Assembly: GCA_927362715.1 (NCBI GenBank)
Contig: CAKMIX010000001.1
Location: 1 to 64,000 of the forward strand
Source: an uncultured Clostridia bacterium
GTDB taxonomy: Bacteria > Bacillota > Clostridia > Oscillospirales > Acutalibacteraceae
DNA length: 64,000 nt
Reading direction: 5' to 3'
In this document: one piece after another, positions 41,452 to 49,423 of the stretch
Layout of the letters: the number at the start of each line of letters is the position of its first letter
Numbering within the stretch: the first letter of the stretch is position 1
Translations under genes and position numbers: made by a program
Notes under the pieces: model-generated
Told to the model about the DNA's origin: nothing
The model's input: only the letters and a program-made list of their open reading frames with translations
Database searches by the model: none

Positions 41452-42945
41452 TCATATACCGAGCATTTCAAGCACCGCGTTCGCCATGTCCTCTTTTTGG
41501 ACGACGCCCGTAAACCGCGGTGTTTTCCCGCGAAGGCTGCTTAATTGCGGCGGAACGGGCGCACCCGTAAGCGCATGCAGTGCCTCTACCGTTTCAAACT
41601 CATCGTCTGTGACACGCTCCGGCGCGACGGCATGCAGAACGCTTTTGGAAAATTTATACGGATTCGCTGTGGAGGCGATCACTGTGGGCGTACTGTCGCC
41701 CGTTTTGGTTTTATATGCGGCATAAACATTCAGCGCTACCGCCGTGTGGGTATCGCACAAATACCCGTATTTTTCGTAAATACGGCGAATGGTGCGCTCC
41801 GTGTCCGTATCATCACAGCAGCCCGCCGCAAACAGGTCGGACAGCGCCGAAAAGATCTTCTCGCTGACCTTGTAGCAGCCCTTTTCGGAAAGCGCTTCCA
41901 TATACGCGCGCGTCATATCAGCATCCTGACCCGAAAGCAGGAACAAAAGCCGTTCAAGGTTGCTGGAAATAAGAATATCCATGGACGGAGATTCCGTGCA
42001 GTAGAACGGGCGGTTCTTGTCGTACGTCCCGCTCTGGAGGAAGTCCGTCAAAACATTGTTGGCGTTGGATGCACAAATGAGTTTGCCGATCGGCACGCCC
42101 ATCTGCTTGGCATAATACGCCGCAAGGATATTGCCGAAATTGCCGGTCGGCACGACTACATTCATCGGCGCACCGATCTTCAGCTTCTCGGATTTGACCA
42201 TATCGCAGTATGCGGAAACATAGTAGACGATCTGCGGAACGAGCCTGCCCCAGTTGATGGAGTTCGCCGAAGAAAACGCCATATGGTGCTCGGCAAATTT
42301 TTCTTCCAGTGAACGATCCGTGAAAATCGCCTTCACACCGCTTTGCGCATCGTCAAAATTGCCTTGGATCGCACAAACACCGACGTTCGCGCCCTCCTGC
42401 GTGGTCATTTGCAGCTTTTGCATGGGGCTGACGCCGTTTTCAGGATAGAACACCAAAATTTGTGTGTTCTCTACATCGCGGAAGCCCTCCAGCGCCGCCT
42501 TGCCCGTATCACCGGAGGTGGCGACAAGGATCACGATCTTAGTATTTTTGCGTGTCTTAGCGGCAGAGACCGTCAAAAGATGCGGCAAAAGCTGCAGCGC
42601 CATATCCTTGAATGCACAGGTCGGCCCGCGCCAAAGCTCAAGCACCTGCACCTCATCGGAGAGAGAATACAGCGGTGCGATCTCAGGCGAGCTGAATTTG
42701 TCCGCACGGTAGGCGTTTTCCACGCAGGCAGAAAGCTCATCGTCGGTGAAATCCGTCAAATACAGCTTTAAGATCTCTTTGGCGCGCCCGACATAATCAA
42801 GACGCATCAGGCGCTCGATGTCCACGAGATTGATCGTGGGGATCGTCATGGGCACAAACAACCCGCCGTCGGAGGAAATGCCCTTGGCGATCGCTTCGGA
42901 CGCGGGCACGCGAACGGAAGCGTCACGGGTGCTTGTATAGATCAT
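41452..42945 (-). CDS. thrC: Threonine synthase
   Basis: 497 residues. PLP-binding Lys in CAFKDMALQLLP, phosphate-binding and substrate blocks ATSGDTGKAALEGFRD, VPTGNFGNILAAYYAKQMG and QTLSANSINWGRL-type region (SSANSINWGRLVPQ). The N-terminus YTSTRDASVRVPASEAIAKG is typical of ThrC. It converts O-phosphohomoserine to threonine, last step of the pathway. A consensus promoter sits within the end of the preceding dipeptidase gene. Confidence 0.95.
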   Translation of the reverse strand: MIYTSTRDASVRVPASEAIAKGISSDGGLFVPMTIPTINLVDIERLMRLDYVGRAKEILKLYLTDFTDDELSACVENAYRADKFSSPEIAPLYSLSDEVQVLELWRGPTCAFKDMALQLLPHLLTVSAAKTRKNTKIVILVATSGDTGKAALEGFRDVENTQILVFYPENGVSPMQKLQMTTQEGANVGVCAIQGNFDDAQSGVKAIFTDRSLEEKFAEHHMAFSSANSINWGRLVPQIVYYVSAYCDMVKSEKLKIGAPMNVVVPTGNFGNILAAYYAKQMGVPIGKLICASNANNVLTDFLQSGTYDKNRPFYCTESPSMDILISSNLERLLFLLSGQDADMTRAYMEALSEKGCYKVSEKIFSALSDLFAAGCCDDTDTERTIRRIYEKYGYLCDTHTAVALNVYAAYKTKTGDSTPTVIASTANPYKFSKSVLHAVAPERVTDDEFETVEALHALTGAPVPPQLSSLRGKTPRFTGVVQKEDMANAVLEMLGI

Positions 42946-42974
42946 ATTTCCACTTCCTTCATCAAAATCAATTC

Positions 42975-43003
42975 ATTGTAGCACACAGTTTACAGATTTG
43001 CAA
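42975..43003 (-). promoter_or_regulatory. thrC promoter
   Basis: Minus strand: TTGCAA (42998-43003), 17 bases, TACAAT (42975-42980). The -35 is inside the last codons of the dipeptidase gene. Confidence 0.8.
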
Positions 43004-43928
43004 CGAGAAATGCAAGCCCGTTTTCAAAAAAGATGTTTTCAAGCTGTGGTTCCGAAATCCCATGCTGCAAAAGGTAGGAAAACAGCTCCGGAAGGTGCTC
43101 GATTCCGTTTAGGGATTCGTGCACGGTGCAGCCGTCAAAATCACAGCCGAAGGCAAGGCAAGAGTCCGCACCGAGCTCCAGAAAATGCGAAATATGCCGC
43201 AGCACCGCGTCAAATCCCGTATCGCCGTTGTTGCCGAGGAAGTCCGCGCAGAGGTTGATCCCGATAAGCCCGTGCAGACGAATGAGCGTTCGGATTTGAT
43301 CGTCTGTAAGATTGCGGGCGGCGGCATACGGGTTATCAACGATTTTCGCGTTGGAATGACTTGCCAAAAACGGGGCATCCAGACGTTCGGCAACCTCATA
43401 AAAGCCGCGTTCGTTGAGGTGCGACACATCCACAAGCATCCGTTTTTCCCGCATTTTGTCCACGACCCTTTGTCCGAACGGCGTAAGCCCACCGTTCGTT
43501 TCGGAAAAGCAGCCGCTGGCGATCTCATTATCGCCGTTCCAGGTCAGTGTCATCAGCCGCACGCCGTCACGGTAGAGCTGATCGAGCTTTTCGAGGCGCC
43601 CGCCGAGCACCGCCCCGCCCTCCACGGCAAGCACCGCCGCAGTTTTCTGCTGCTGCAAAACGGTTTGCAGGTCTCTTCCGGTTTCACAGATTGCAATATG
43701 CGCTGCGTTTTTCTGCACTTCCGATCGAAAGTTTTCGAGCACATCACGATAATATTGAAACGCCGCATCGCCGCGTTTTTCATCGGGGATCCAAATCGCA
43801 AACACCTGCGCATAAGCAGAGAAACAGGAAGCGCGGGAAAGATCGATGTGCAGATCATTTTTCCACAGCGGTTTCTGCTGCAAAAAGCACTCCCCCGCTG
43901 TGTCACAATGGAAATCCAGAAATCTCAT
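42990..43928 (-). CDS. Membrane dipeptidase-like, M19 family
   Basis: 312 residues. Zinc-binding motifs DFHCDT, EGG, MLVDVSHLNERGFYEV, HSNAK and FGCDFDG match peptidase M19/renal dipeptidase. No signal peptide is present, so it acts in the cytoplasm on short peptides. The ATG overlaps the stop of the yraN-like gene by four bases (ATGA). It is the last gene of the lepB-rbgA-rnhB-yraN operon. Confidence 0.92.
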   Translation of the reverse strand: MRFLDFHCDTAGECFLQQKPLWKNDLHIDLSRASCFSAYAQVFAIWIPDEKRGDAAFQYYRDVLENFRSEVQKNAAHIAICETGRDLQTVLQQQKTAAVLAVEGGAVLGGRLEKLDQLYRDGVRLMTLTWNGDNEIASGCFSETNGGLTPFGQRVVDKMREKRMLVDVSHLNERGFYEVAERLDAPFLASHSNAKIVDNPYAAARNLTDDQIRTLIRLHGLIGINLCADFLGNNGDTGFDAVLRHISHFLELGADSCLAFGCDFDGCTVHESLNGIEHLPELFSYLLQHGISEPQLENIFFENGLAFLVANL

Positions 43929-44290
43929 AAGCCCTCCCCGTCAAAGGCGTTCGGAATATGCCGCACGCGCAGGACCGCACCGTCGCGCACATACACCTCG
44001 ACAACGTCAAAGCGCGGCTGCAGATTCGTCGGGTTTTGCGAAAGGTACCGCGAAGCCGCCGCCAGCAGTTTTTTCCTTTTGACCGCATCCACAGCATCCG
44101 CAGGTTTCCCAAGCATCTGCGGGGAACGTGTTTTGACTTCAACAAAGCAAATATATGCACGGTCGGAAGCGATAATGTCGATCTCGCCTAAACGGCAACG
44201 GTAGTTTGCGGAAAGGATCGTAAACCCCTTCTCGCGCAGATACCGCGCTGCTGCGAGCTCACCGCGCATACCCGTCTGTGCCTTATCCAT
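43925..44290 (-). CDS. yraN: YraN/UPF0102-family nuclease-fold protein
   Basis: 121 residues. GELAAARYLREKGFTILSAN, YRCRLGEIDIIASD and FVEVKTR are the family signature, which has a restriction-endonuclease-like core (Asp/Glu-x-Lys). The ATG at 44290 lies inside the end of rnhB (eight-base overlap) and is preferred over an in-frame TTG at 44305. It is often beside rnhB. Function is not established, perhaps DNA repair. Confidence 0.9.
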   Translation of the reverse strand: MDKAQTGMRGELAAARYLREKGFTILSANYRCRLGEIDIIASDRAYICFVEVKTRSPQMLGKPADAVDAVKRKKLLAAASRYLSQNPTNLQPRFDVVEVYVRDGAVLRVRHIPNAFDGEGL

Positions 44291-44900
44291 CACGTTCTGC
44301 CTCAAGGAATCTTTTCAAAAAAGTGCGGCGGTGAACCGGCGAAAGCCCGTACTGCGAAAGCCGTTCGTAATGCAGCTTCGTTCCGTAGCCCTTATGCTGC
44401 CGAAAAGCATACTGCGGATATTGCGCATCAAGTTCAAGCATTTTCCGGTCACGGCTCACTTTCGCGAGCACTGAAGCGGCAGAGATCGAAATCGATTTTG
44501 CGTCGCCCTTTATGACCGTCACCTCATCGCACACACCGATATGCGGCTTTTGATTGCCGTCTACGAGCAGCACGTCGGGCGAAACAGAAAGCTGCTTGAC
44601 CGCGCGGCGCATGGCAAGAAAAGTTGCGTTAAGAATATTATATTCGTCGATCTCGCGTTCACTTGCATAACCGATGCCGTACGCAAGCGCCTTTTCCTGA
44701 ATCACAGGGAAAAGCGCTTCCCGCTTTTTTTCGGTGAGCTTTTTGGAGTCGTCAAGCCCCGGGATCTGCGTATCGGGCGTAAAAATAACGGCGGCGGCGC
44801 AAACGGGCCCTGCAAGCGGGCCTCTGCCCGCCTCGTCTACCCCGCACACTGCGCCGCGGCCTTTAAGCCAATATGCATTTTCTATGGAAAAATCAACCAT
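44283..44900 (-). CDS. rnhB: Ribonuclease HII
   Basis: 205 residues. GVDEAGRGPLAGPVCAAAVI with the catalytic Asp and Glu, SISAASVLAKVSRD and YPQYAFRQHKGYGTKLHYE are the RNase HII motifs. It removes RNA primers and misincorporated ribonucleotides from DNA. It begins immediately after rbgA. Confidence 0.96.
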   Translation of the reverse strand: MVDFSIENAYWLKGRGAVCGVDEAGRGPLAGPVCAAAVIFTPDTQIPGLDDSKKLTEKKREALFPVIQEKALAYGIGYASEREIDEYNILNATFLAMRRAVKQLSVSPDVLLVDGNQKPHIGVCDEVTVIKGDAKSISISAASVLAKVSRDRKMLELDAQYPQYAFRQHKGYGTKLHYERLSQYGLSPVHRRTFLKRFLEAERDG

Positions 44901-45770
44901 TTATTCCCCTACCTTATCGAGCGTGAGCCTGCCGAGCTTGCCGCCGCGGTATTCGTCCAAAAGCATAGCCGCTGCGCGCTCATAATCAATCTCGCCGCCG
45001 CGCAGAAGCATACCGCGTTTTTTGCCGATCATTTCCAAGATTTCCCACGGCTGTGCGCCTTCAAAACCGGAAATCTTATAGCGTTCGCGCAGGCGGTCCG
45101 GATATTCGGTCTGCATGATCTCCAAAAGCCGAATGCTGAGTGTCTGCACGTCCACGACCGTATCTTTGACCGAGCCGATAAACGCCAGTTTATCCCCCAC
45201 GCGCGGATCGTCGAATTTAGGCCAGAGCACACCGGGCGTGTCCAAAAGTTCCACACCGTCGCCGATAGCGAACCAGCGGTTTTGGCGTGTCACTCCGGCG
45301 CGGTCGGCGACCTCGGCACGGACGCGCCCCGCCATTTTATTGATAAAAGAGGATTTACCCGTATTAGGGATGCCTACGACCATGCAGCGCAGCGGTTTGC
45401 CCGCCATGCCGCGTTCGTTGTTTTTTTCGATCCGCTCGTGCAGTACCTCACGCAGCAGCGGCACAAAGCGCTTCAAACCCTTTCCGCTGCGGCAATCCAC
45501 CGCGAGTGCGGCAAAACCGTTTTTACGGAAAAAGCAAAGCCAGCGGTCGGTAGCGGCTGCATCCGCAACATCACATTTATTCAAAAGGACGATACGCGGC
45601 TTGCCTTTTGTTAAGTCAGAAAGCTCGGGGTTGCGGCTGCTTTCGGGTACGCGCGCGTCAAGCACTTCCACAACAGCATCCACCTGCGGCAGACACTCGC
45701 GCAGCAGGCGGCGTGTCTTTGCCATATGCCCCGGGAACCACTGTACATTTTGTTTGATCGAATCCGCCAT
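44901..45770 (-). CDS. rbgA: Ribosome biogenesis GTPase RbgA (YlqF)
   Basis: 289 residues. Circularly permuted GTPase: NKCD (G4) first, then GIPNTGKSSFINKM (G1) and DTPGVLWPKFDD (G3). N-terminal VQWFPGHMAKTRRLL is the family signature. It assembles the 50S subunit. It is four bases downstream of lepB and directly before rnhB. Confidence 0.96.
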   Translation of the reverse strand: MADSIKQNVQWFPGHMAKTRRLLRECLPQVDAVVEVLDARVPESSRNPELSDLTKGKPRIVLLNKCDVADAAATDRWLCFFRKNGFAALAVDCRSGKGLKRFVPLLREVLHERIEKNNERGMAGKPLRCMVVGIPNTGKSSFINKMAGRVRAEVADRAGVTRQNRWFAIGDGVELLDTPGVLWPKFDDPRVGDKLAFIGSVKDTVVDVQTLSIRLLEIMQTEYPDRLRERYKISGFEGAQPWEILEMIGKKRGMLLRGGEIDYERAAAMLLDEYRGGKLGRLTLDKVGE

Positions 45771-45774
45771 AACC

Positions 45775-46311
45775 TTACTCCGCAGAACTTGTCAGCAGAT
45801 GCGAATCGCCGACGCGGTAGATCGCTTCGCCGACGATATAGCGTGTGTCGATGAGCCCCACAAATTTATCGCGGCTGTCGGTGGAGGCATTGCGGTTGTC
45901 GCCCATCACGAATACATACCCCTCGGGGACAACGATCGGGTAGGTCATATTGCCCTGCACACGGGTGGTCTCGGCGATATACGGCTCTTGGAGCACTTCG
46001 CCGTCCACGATCACCTGCCCTTCGGCAGCGTTGATCTCGATGGTCTGCCCTTCCGTCGCGATGACGCGCTTGATGAGCACTTTTTCGTAAATATTCGGCT
46101 GCGAGATCACAACAATATCGCCGTTTTCCACATCCCAATCGCGCGCAGTAATGATGACGCGATCACCGTCTGAAAGCGTGTTGTTCATCGAACTGCCGTC
46201 CACGGCGGAAATTTTAAAGCAAAAGGTGAAAATCACCGTGACTGCCAACACGGCAGTTACCAAAACAGAAGCAAAATCATACAGATTTTGCAGTGATTTT
46301 TTGTTAAGCAT
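45775..46311 (-). CDS. lepB: Signal peptidase I, second copy
   Basis: 178 residues. One transmembrane helix near residues 10-35, then DGSSMNNTLSDGDRV with the catalytic Ser, VLIKRVIATEGQTI with the catalytic Lys, and VMGDNRNASTDSRD. The usual SMxPTL is replaced by SSMNNTL, suggesting altered substrate preference. The ATG at 46311 overlaps the stop of the paralog by eight bases. Confidence 0.93.
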   Translation of the reverse strand: MLNKKSLQNLYDFASVLVTAVLAVTVIFTFCFKISAVDGSSMNNTLSDGDRVIITARDWDVENGDIVVISQPNIYEKVLIKRVIATEGQTIEINAAEGQVIVDGEVLQEPYIAETTRVQGNMTYPIVVPEGYVFVMGDNRNASTDSRDKFVGLIDTRYIVGEAIYRVGDSHLLTSSAE

Positions 46312-46897
46312 TCTGATCGATCTCCCAATTTCCGACCGGGAAGAAGCGGAATTCCGCAACTCCTAACACATAGCGTTCATCGATAAAGCCAATAGTGCTT
46401 GAACGGCTGTCCAGTGAATTATTGCGATTATCTCCCATGACAAACAAGCAGCCCTCGGGCACGGTCAGCGGGAAGGTTGTATCAAACCCGCGGCGCGTTG
46501 CTTCGGCGATATAAGGCTCGTCGAGCAGTTCGCCGTTCACAAAAACCTCGCCCGTGATAAAGTCGATGTCCAGCGTATCGCCGCCGACGGCGATTACGCG
46601 CTTGATCAGCGGTTCGTTAAGCGAATTCGGCTGGGTGATCACAACGATGTCGCCGCATTCGACGGACGTATTCACCGCGCGGACGGCAAGCCAATCGCCG
46701 TTTTGCAGCGTGGGCACCATGGATTCGCCGCTTACGCCGACTACACGGAAAGCAAAAGTGAACACAAGCAAAATGGTGATAAAGGCAAAAACAAGCGAGT
46801 CAAGCCATTCGTATATAAATTTCCAGGACTTCTGCGGCGCGCTGCGCACAGGCGCGAGCTCCGTGAGCGAAACGCAGAATTGTTCGGACTTTCTCAA
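46304..46897 (-). CDS. lepB: Signal peptidase I, first copy
   Basis: 197 residues. A helix at about residues 34-53, GVSGESMVPTLQNGDWL with the catalytic Ser, PLIKRVIAVGGDTLDI with the catalytic Lys and FVMGDNRNNSLDSRS. It starts with TTG at 46897 after AGGTG. The two copies are clearly different in sequence, so the pair is old. It cleaves signal peptides outside the membrane. Confidence 0.94.
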   Translation of the reverse strand: MRKSEQFCVSLTELAPVRSAPQKSWKFIYEWLDSLVFAFITILLVFTFAFRVVGVSGESMVPTLQNGDWLAVRAVNTSVECGDIVVITQPNSLNEPLIKRVIAVGGDTLDIDFITGEVFVNGELLDEPYIAEATRRGFDTTFPLTVPEGCLFVMGDNRNNSLDSRSSTIGFIDERYVLGVAEFRFFPVGNWEIDQNA

Positions 46898-47057
46898 AAC
46901 CTACACCTACCCTATTATGGGTATTTTACAACAAAACATCCTGCAATGCAAGAACGGAGCGGTAAGTTTTTTCTACTTGAGATCTAATAAAAAACAGTTT
47001 CCTTGGCTGTTTTTTGCGCGCTGCGGCGCGCCCTCCTGTTCGATTCCGCAGCACAAC

Positions 47058-47103
47058 AAACCAAAATACAAAACGCCCCGTCGAGAAAAGACAGAGCGTT
47101 TTG
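47058..47103 (-). terminator. Terminator of the tRNA-Gly gene
   Basis: CAAAACG...GTC pairs with GAC...CGTTTTG over about 14 positions with wobble pairs, followed by TATTTTGG. Confidence 0.75.
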
Positions 47104-47108
47104 CACTT

Positions 47109-47183
47109 TGGAGCGGGTGATGGGAATCGAACCCACACAGCCAGCTTGGAAGGCTGGAATTCTAACCATTGAACTACACCCGC
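47109..47183 (-). tRNA. tRNA-Gly (anticodon UCC)
   Basis: Minus strand. Acceptor GCGGGTG/CACCCGC, D-arm GTTCAATGGTTAGAAT, anticodon loop CTTCCAA on the stem CCAGC/GCTGG, T-arm GTGGG-TTCGATT-CCCAT, discriminator T and encoded CCA. The anticodon TCC identifies glycine. Confidence 0.96.
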
Positions 47184-47195
47184 AGAAGCGCATAT

Positions 47196-47224
47196 ATTTT
47201 AACAAAAAAAAGCAGCGATGTCAA
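47196..47224 (-). promoter_or_regulatory. tRNA-Gly promoter
   Basis: Minus strand: TTGACA (47219-47224), 17 bases, TAAAAT (47196-47201), about 13 bases upstream of the tRNA 5' end. Confidence 0.88.
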
Positions 47225-47308
47225 GCCGGGCGCATACCTTTTTGCAGCACGTCCGTAACGACAATATATTTCCGTTTGCAGCGCGGGCAACATCTGCTGT
47301 TGTTTTGA

Positions 47309-48331
47309 TCAGCTTAACTGCTGTACGGTTTTAAAAGAATAGCCGTTTTCGGTCAGAAAGTCCATGTCGCGCACAATGGTCGCCGCGCCGGAAACACAGC
47401 TGTAGATCGGGTCATCTGCCAAAAACACCTCAATACCTGTCTCGCTTTCCAAGAATCGCTTCATCCCATACAAAAGCGCCGTACCGCCCGTTAACACGAT
47501 GCCGTTTTCAGAGATGTCGCCAACGAGCTCCGGCGGTGTGATCTCGAGCACCGATTTAATGCCGCGCACCATAACGTCCAGCCGCTCGCGGATACAGCCG
47601 TACAGTTCTGTAGACGTGACCTCAAACGTGATGGGCATATGGTCAAGCCCGCTTTTGCCGTTTGCCATAACGGCGATCTCCTCCCGCCGCGGCACAGCGC
47701 TGCCCAAACAGATTTTCAACCGTTCGGCAGTCTGCGGCCCGATCAGGATGTCGCGCTCGCGGCGCAGATACCGCTGGATCGCTTCATCGATCGACTTGCC
47801 GCCGACTTTAACTGATTTTGAGACCGATAGGCTGCCCATCGTCACGACGGAAACATCCACTGCGCCGCCGCCGATATTAACGATAAAACGGCCCGAAAGC
47901 GCATTGTTCTCGAACCCTACGCCGATCGCAGACGCCAACGCCTCTTCCACAAGGCACACCCTGCCCGCGCCTGCGCGCATGGCGACCTCTAAAAACGTGT
48001 GCCGTTCAAGATTCGTCGCACCGCTTGGGACCGTCAGAATAACAGTAGGCTTTAAAATACTGTTGCCGCACAGGCGCTGGAAATAATAGCGCAAAATATG
48101 CTGCGCCATGGTGTAATTGGAAATGATCCCGTTTTGTACGGGACTGATGACTTCAATATTTTCGTCCGTTCTGCCGTTAATGGTATAGGCGGCGTTGCCG
48201 ATGGCAATGGGAATGCCCGTTTCCGTATCTACGGCGATCATCGTCGGCTCGTCGAGCACGATGCCTTTGCCGTCCACATACATAATGGTGGACGACGAAC
48301 CGAAATCGATCCCCACACGCATACCGAGCAT
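47309..48331 (-). CDS. MreB/Mbl-family actin-like protein
   Basis: 340 residues. Actin-fold nucleotide loops: GIDFGSSSTIMYVDGKGIVL (phosphate 1), NIGGGAVDVSVVTMG (phosphate 2) and GIVLTGGTALLYGMKRFLES (adenosine). VGGKSIDEAIQRYLRRERDI is characteristic of MreB. The ATG at 48331 is eight bases behind AGGAGG, which decides it over a GTG at 48340. It organises cell-wall synthesis, but here it lies downstream of the ACT-iorB-iorA-paaK genes rather than with mreCD. Confidence 0.9.
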   Translation of the reverse strand: MLGMRVGIDFGSSSTIMYVDGKGIVLDEPTMIAVDTETGIPIAIGNAAYTINGRTDENIEVISPVQNGIISNYTMAQHILRYYFQRLCGNSILKPTVILTVPSGATNLERHTFLEVAMRAGAGRVCLVEEALASAIGVGFENNALSGRFIVNIGGGAVDVSVVTMGSLSVSKSVKVGGKSIDEAIQRYLRRERDILIGPQTAERLKICLGSAVPRREEIAVMANGKSGLDHMPITFEVTSTELYGCIRERLDVMVRGIKSVLEITPPELVGDISENGIVLTGGTALLYGMKRFLESETGIEVFLADDPIYSCVSGAATIVRDMDFLTENGYSFKTVQQLS

Positions 48332-48373
48332 TCCCGTCACCTCCTAAATCTGGACTTTTCTTTTTCCCGGCAG

Positions 48374-48802
48374 TCAGCCGAGCACCGCCGCCTCATCGAT
48401 CAGCGCAATGTCGTTTTCCCGCAGGATATCGGCTGCCTTTTGATCATCATCCACGCGCAGGATGACATACGCGTGTCCTGCCTCCGGCGTTAAGAAGGCA
48501 TAGGCGTATTCCACATTTTCGCCAGCGTCGGCAAGCGTCCTGACAACGTTTGCAAACGCGCCCGTCACATCAGGGATCGAAACGCCGACAACATCGGTGA
48601 TGGAGACGGCAACACCCGCATCACGCAGGACCTGCGCCGCTTTTTCGGTGTCAGACACAATCAGGCGCAAAATACCGAAATCCGTGGTATCTGCAATGGA
48701 AAATGCGCGGATGCTCACATTGCCTTCTGCAAGATAGCCCGTTATCTCGGCAAGCCTGCCGGGTTTATTTTCCACAAAAACGGAAATTTGCCGGATCGCC
48801 AT
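48374..48802 (-). CDS. Tandem ACT-domain protein
   Basis: 142 residues, two ACT domains (ISVFVENKPGRLAEITGYLA and SIPDVTGAFANVVRTLADAG). The glycine-rich ligand loop of the first domain is clear. Such proteins commonly bind amino acids and occur beside iorAB and paaK in gut and archaeal genomes. AGGAGG precedes the ATG at 48802. It may sense phenylalanine, tyrosine or tryptophan for the operon; no DNA-binding domain is present. Confidence 0.88.
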   Translation of the reverse strand: MAIRQISVFVENKPGRLAEITGYLAEGNVSIRAFSIADTTDFGILRLIVSDTEKAAQVLRDAGVAVSITDVVGVSIPDVTGAFANVVRTLADAGENVEYAYAFLTPEAGHAYVILRVDDDQKAADILRENDIALIDEAAVLG

Positions 48803-48844
48803 AACAATACCTCCTGGAATCTTAGCGCTGCTTTGCAAGCGCGA

Positions 48845-49423
48845 TTACTGCGCGTTTTGATAACCGAGATCGAACGCCTTGAGGTTCATCTCCAAAAATT
48901 TAGCGGGTACGGTCTCGCGGATCGCTTGTTCCCAAACCGCACGGTCAATGTCCATATGCGCCGCCATAACGCCGATAAGCACAACGTTGACCGCCTTGGC
49001 GGAACCGGCCTCTACTGCAAGCGAGAGCGCATCAATGTCTCTGAGCTTCACACCGGTCTCTCGGATAGCATCCAGCACGCCGTCCGGGTACGTTGCAACG
49101 CCCGTGACGACAGGCATCGGGTCGATCTGCTGGGTGTTGGCGATGATCGTGCCGTCCGTTTTCAAAAAGGGAAGCCACCGCGCCGCTTCGAGCTGCTCAA
49201 AGGCAAGAATAAGATCTGCCTGTCCTTTTTGCACGATGGGCGAATCGACCTTGTCACCGTATTTGACATAGGTAACGACCGAACCGCCGCGCTGGCTCAT
49301 GCCGTGGACTTCGGAGACCTTGACATCATAGCCGACAGAAATGAGCGCCGCTCCCAGCAAACGGCTTGCGAGCAGCGTCCCCTGCCCGCCGACGCCGACG
49401 ATCATAATGCTTTTTGTTTTCAT
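48845..49423 (-). CDS. iorB: Indolepyruvate ferredoxin oxidoreductase, beta subunit
   Basis: 192 residues, the gamma-type (POR_N gamma) domain: MIVGVGGQGTLLASRLLGAA, VSEVHGMSQRGGSVVTYVKY and LILAFEQLEAARWLPFL are the family blocks. With IorA it oxidatively decarboxylates aryl pyruvates to aryl-acetyl-CoA using ferredoxin. It starts four bases inside the iorA stop. Confidence 0.95.
   Translation of the reverse strand: MKTKSIMIVGVGGQGTLLASRLLGAALISVGYDVKVSEVHGMSQRGGSVVTYVKYGDKVDSPIVQKGQADLILAFEQLEAARWLPFLKTDGTIIANTQQIDPMPVVTGVATYPDGVLDAIRETGVKLRDIDALSLAVEAGSAKAVNVVLIGVMAAHMDIDRAVWEQAIRETVPAKFLEMNLKAFDLGYQNAQ

Noticed and set aside
45115-46173. 352-codon plus-strand frame
   Set aside because: Opposite rbgA and lepB; Ser/Thr-rich composition typical of an antisense reading.
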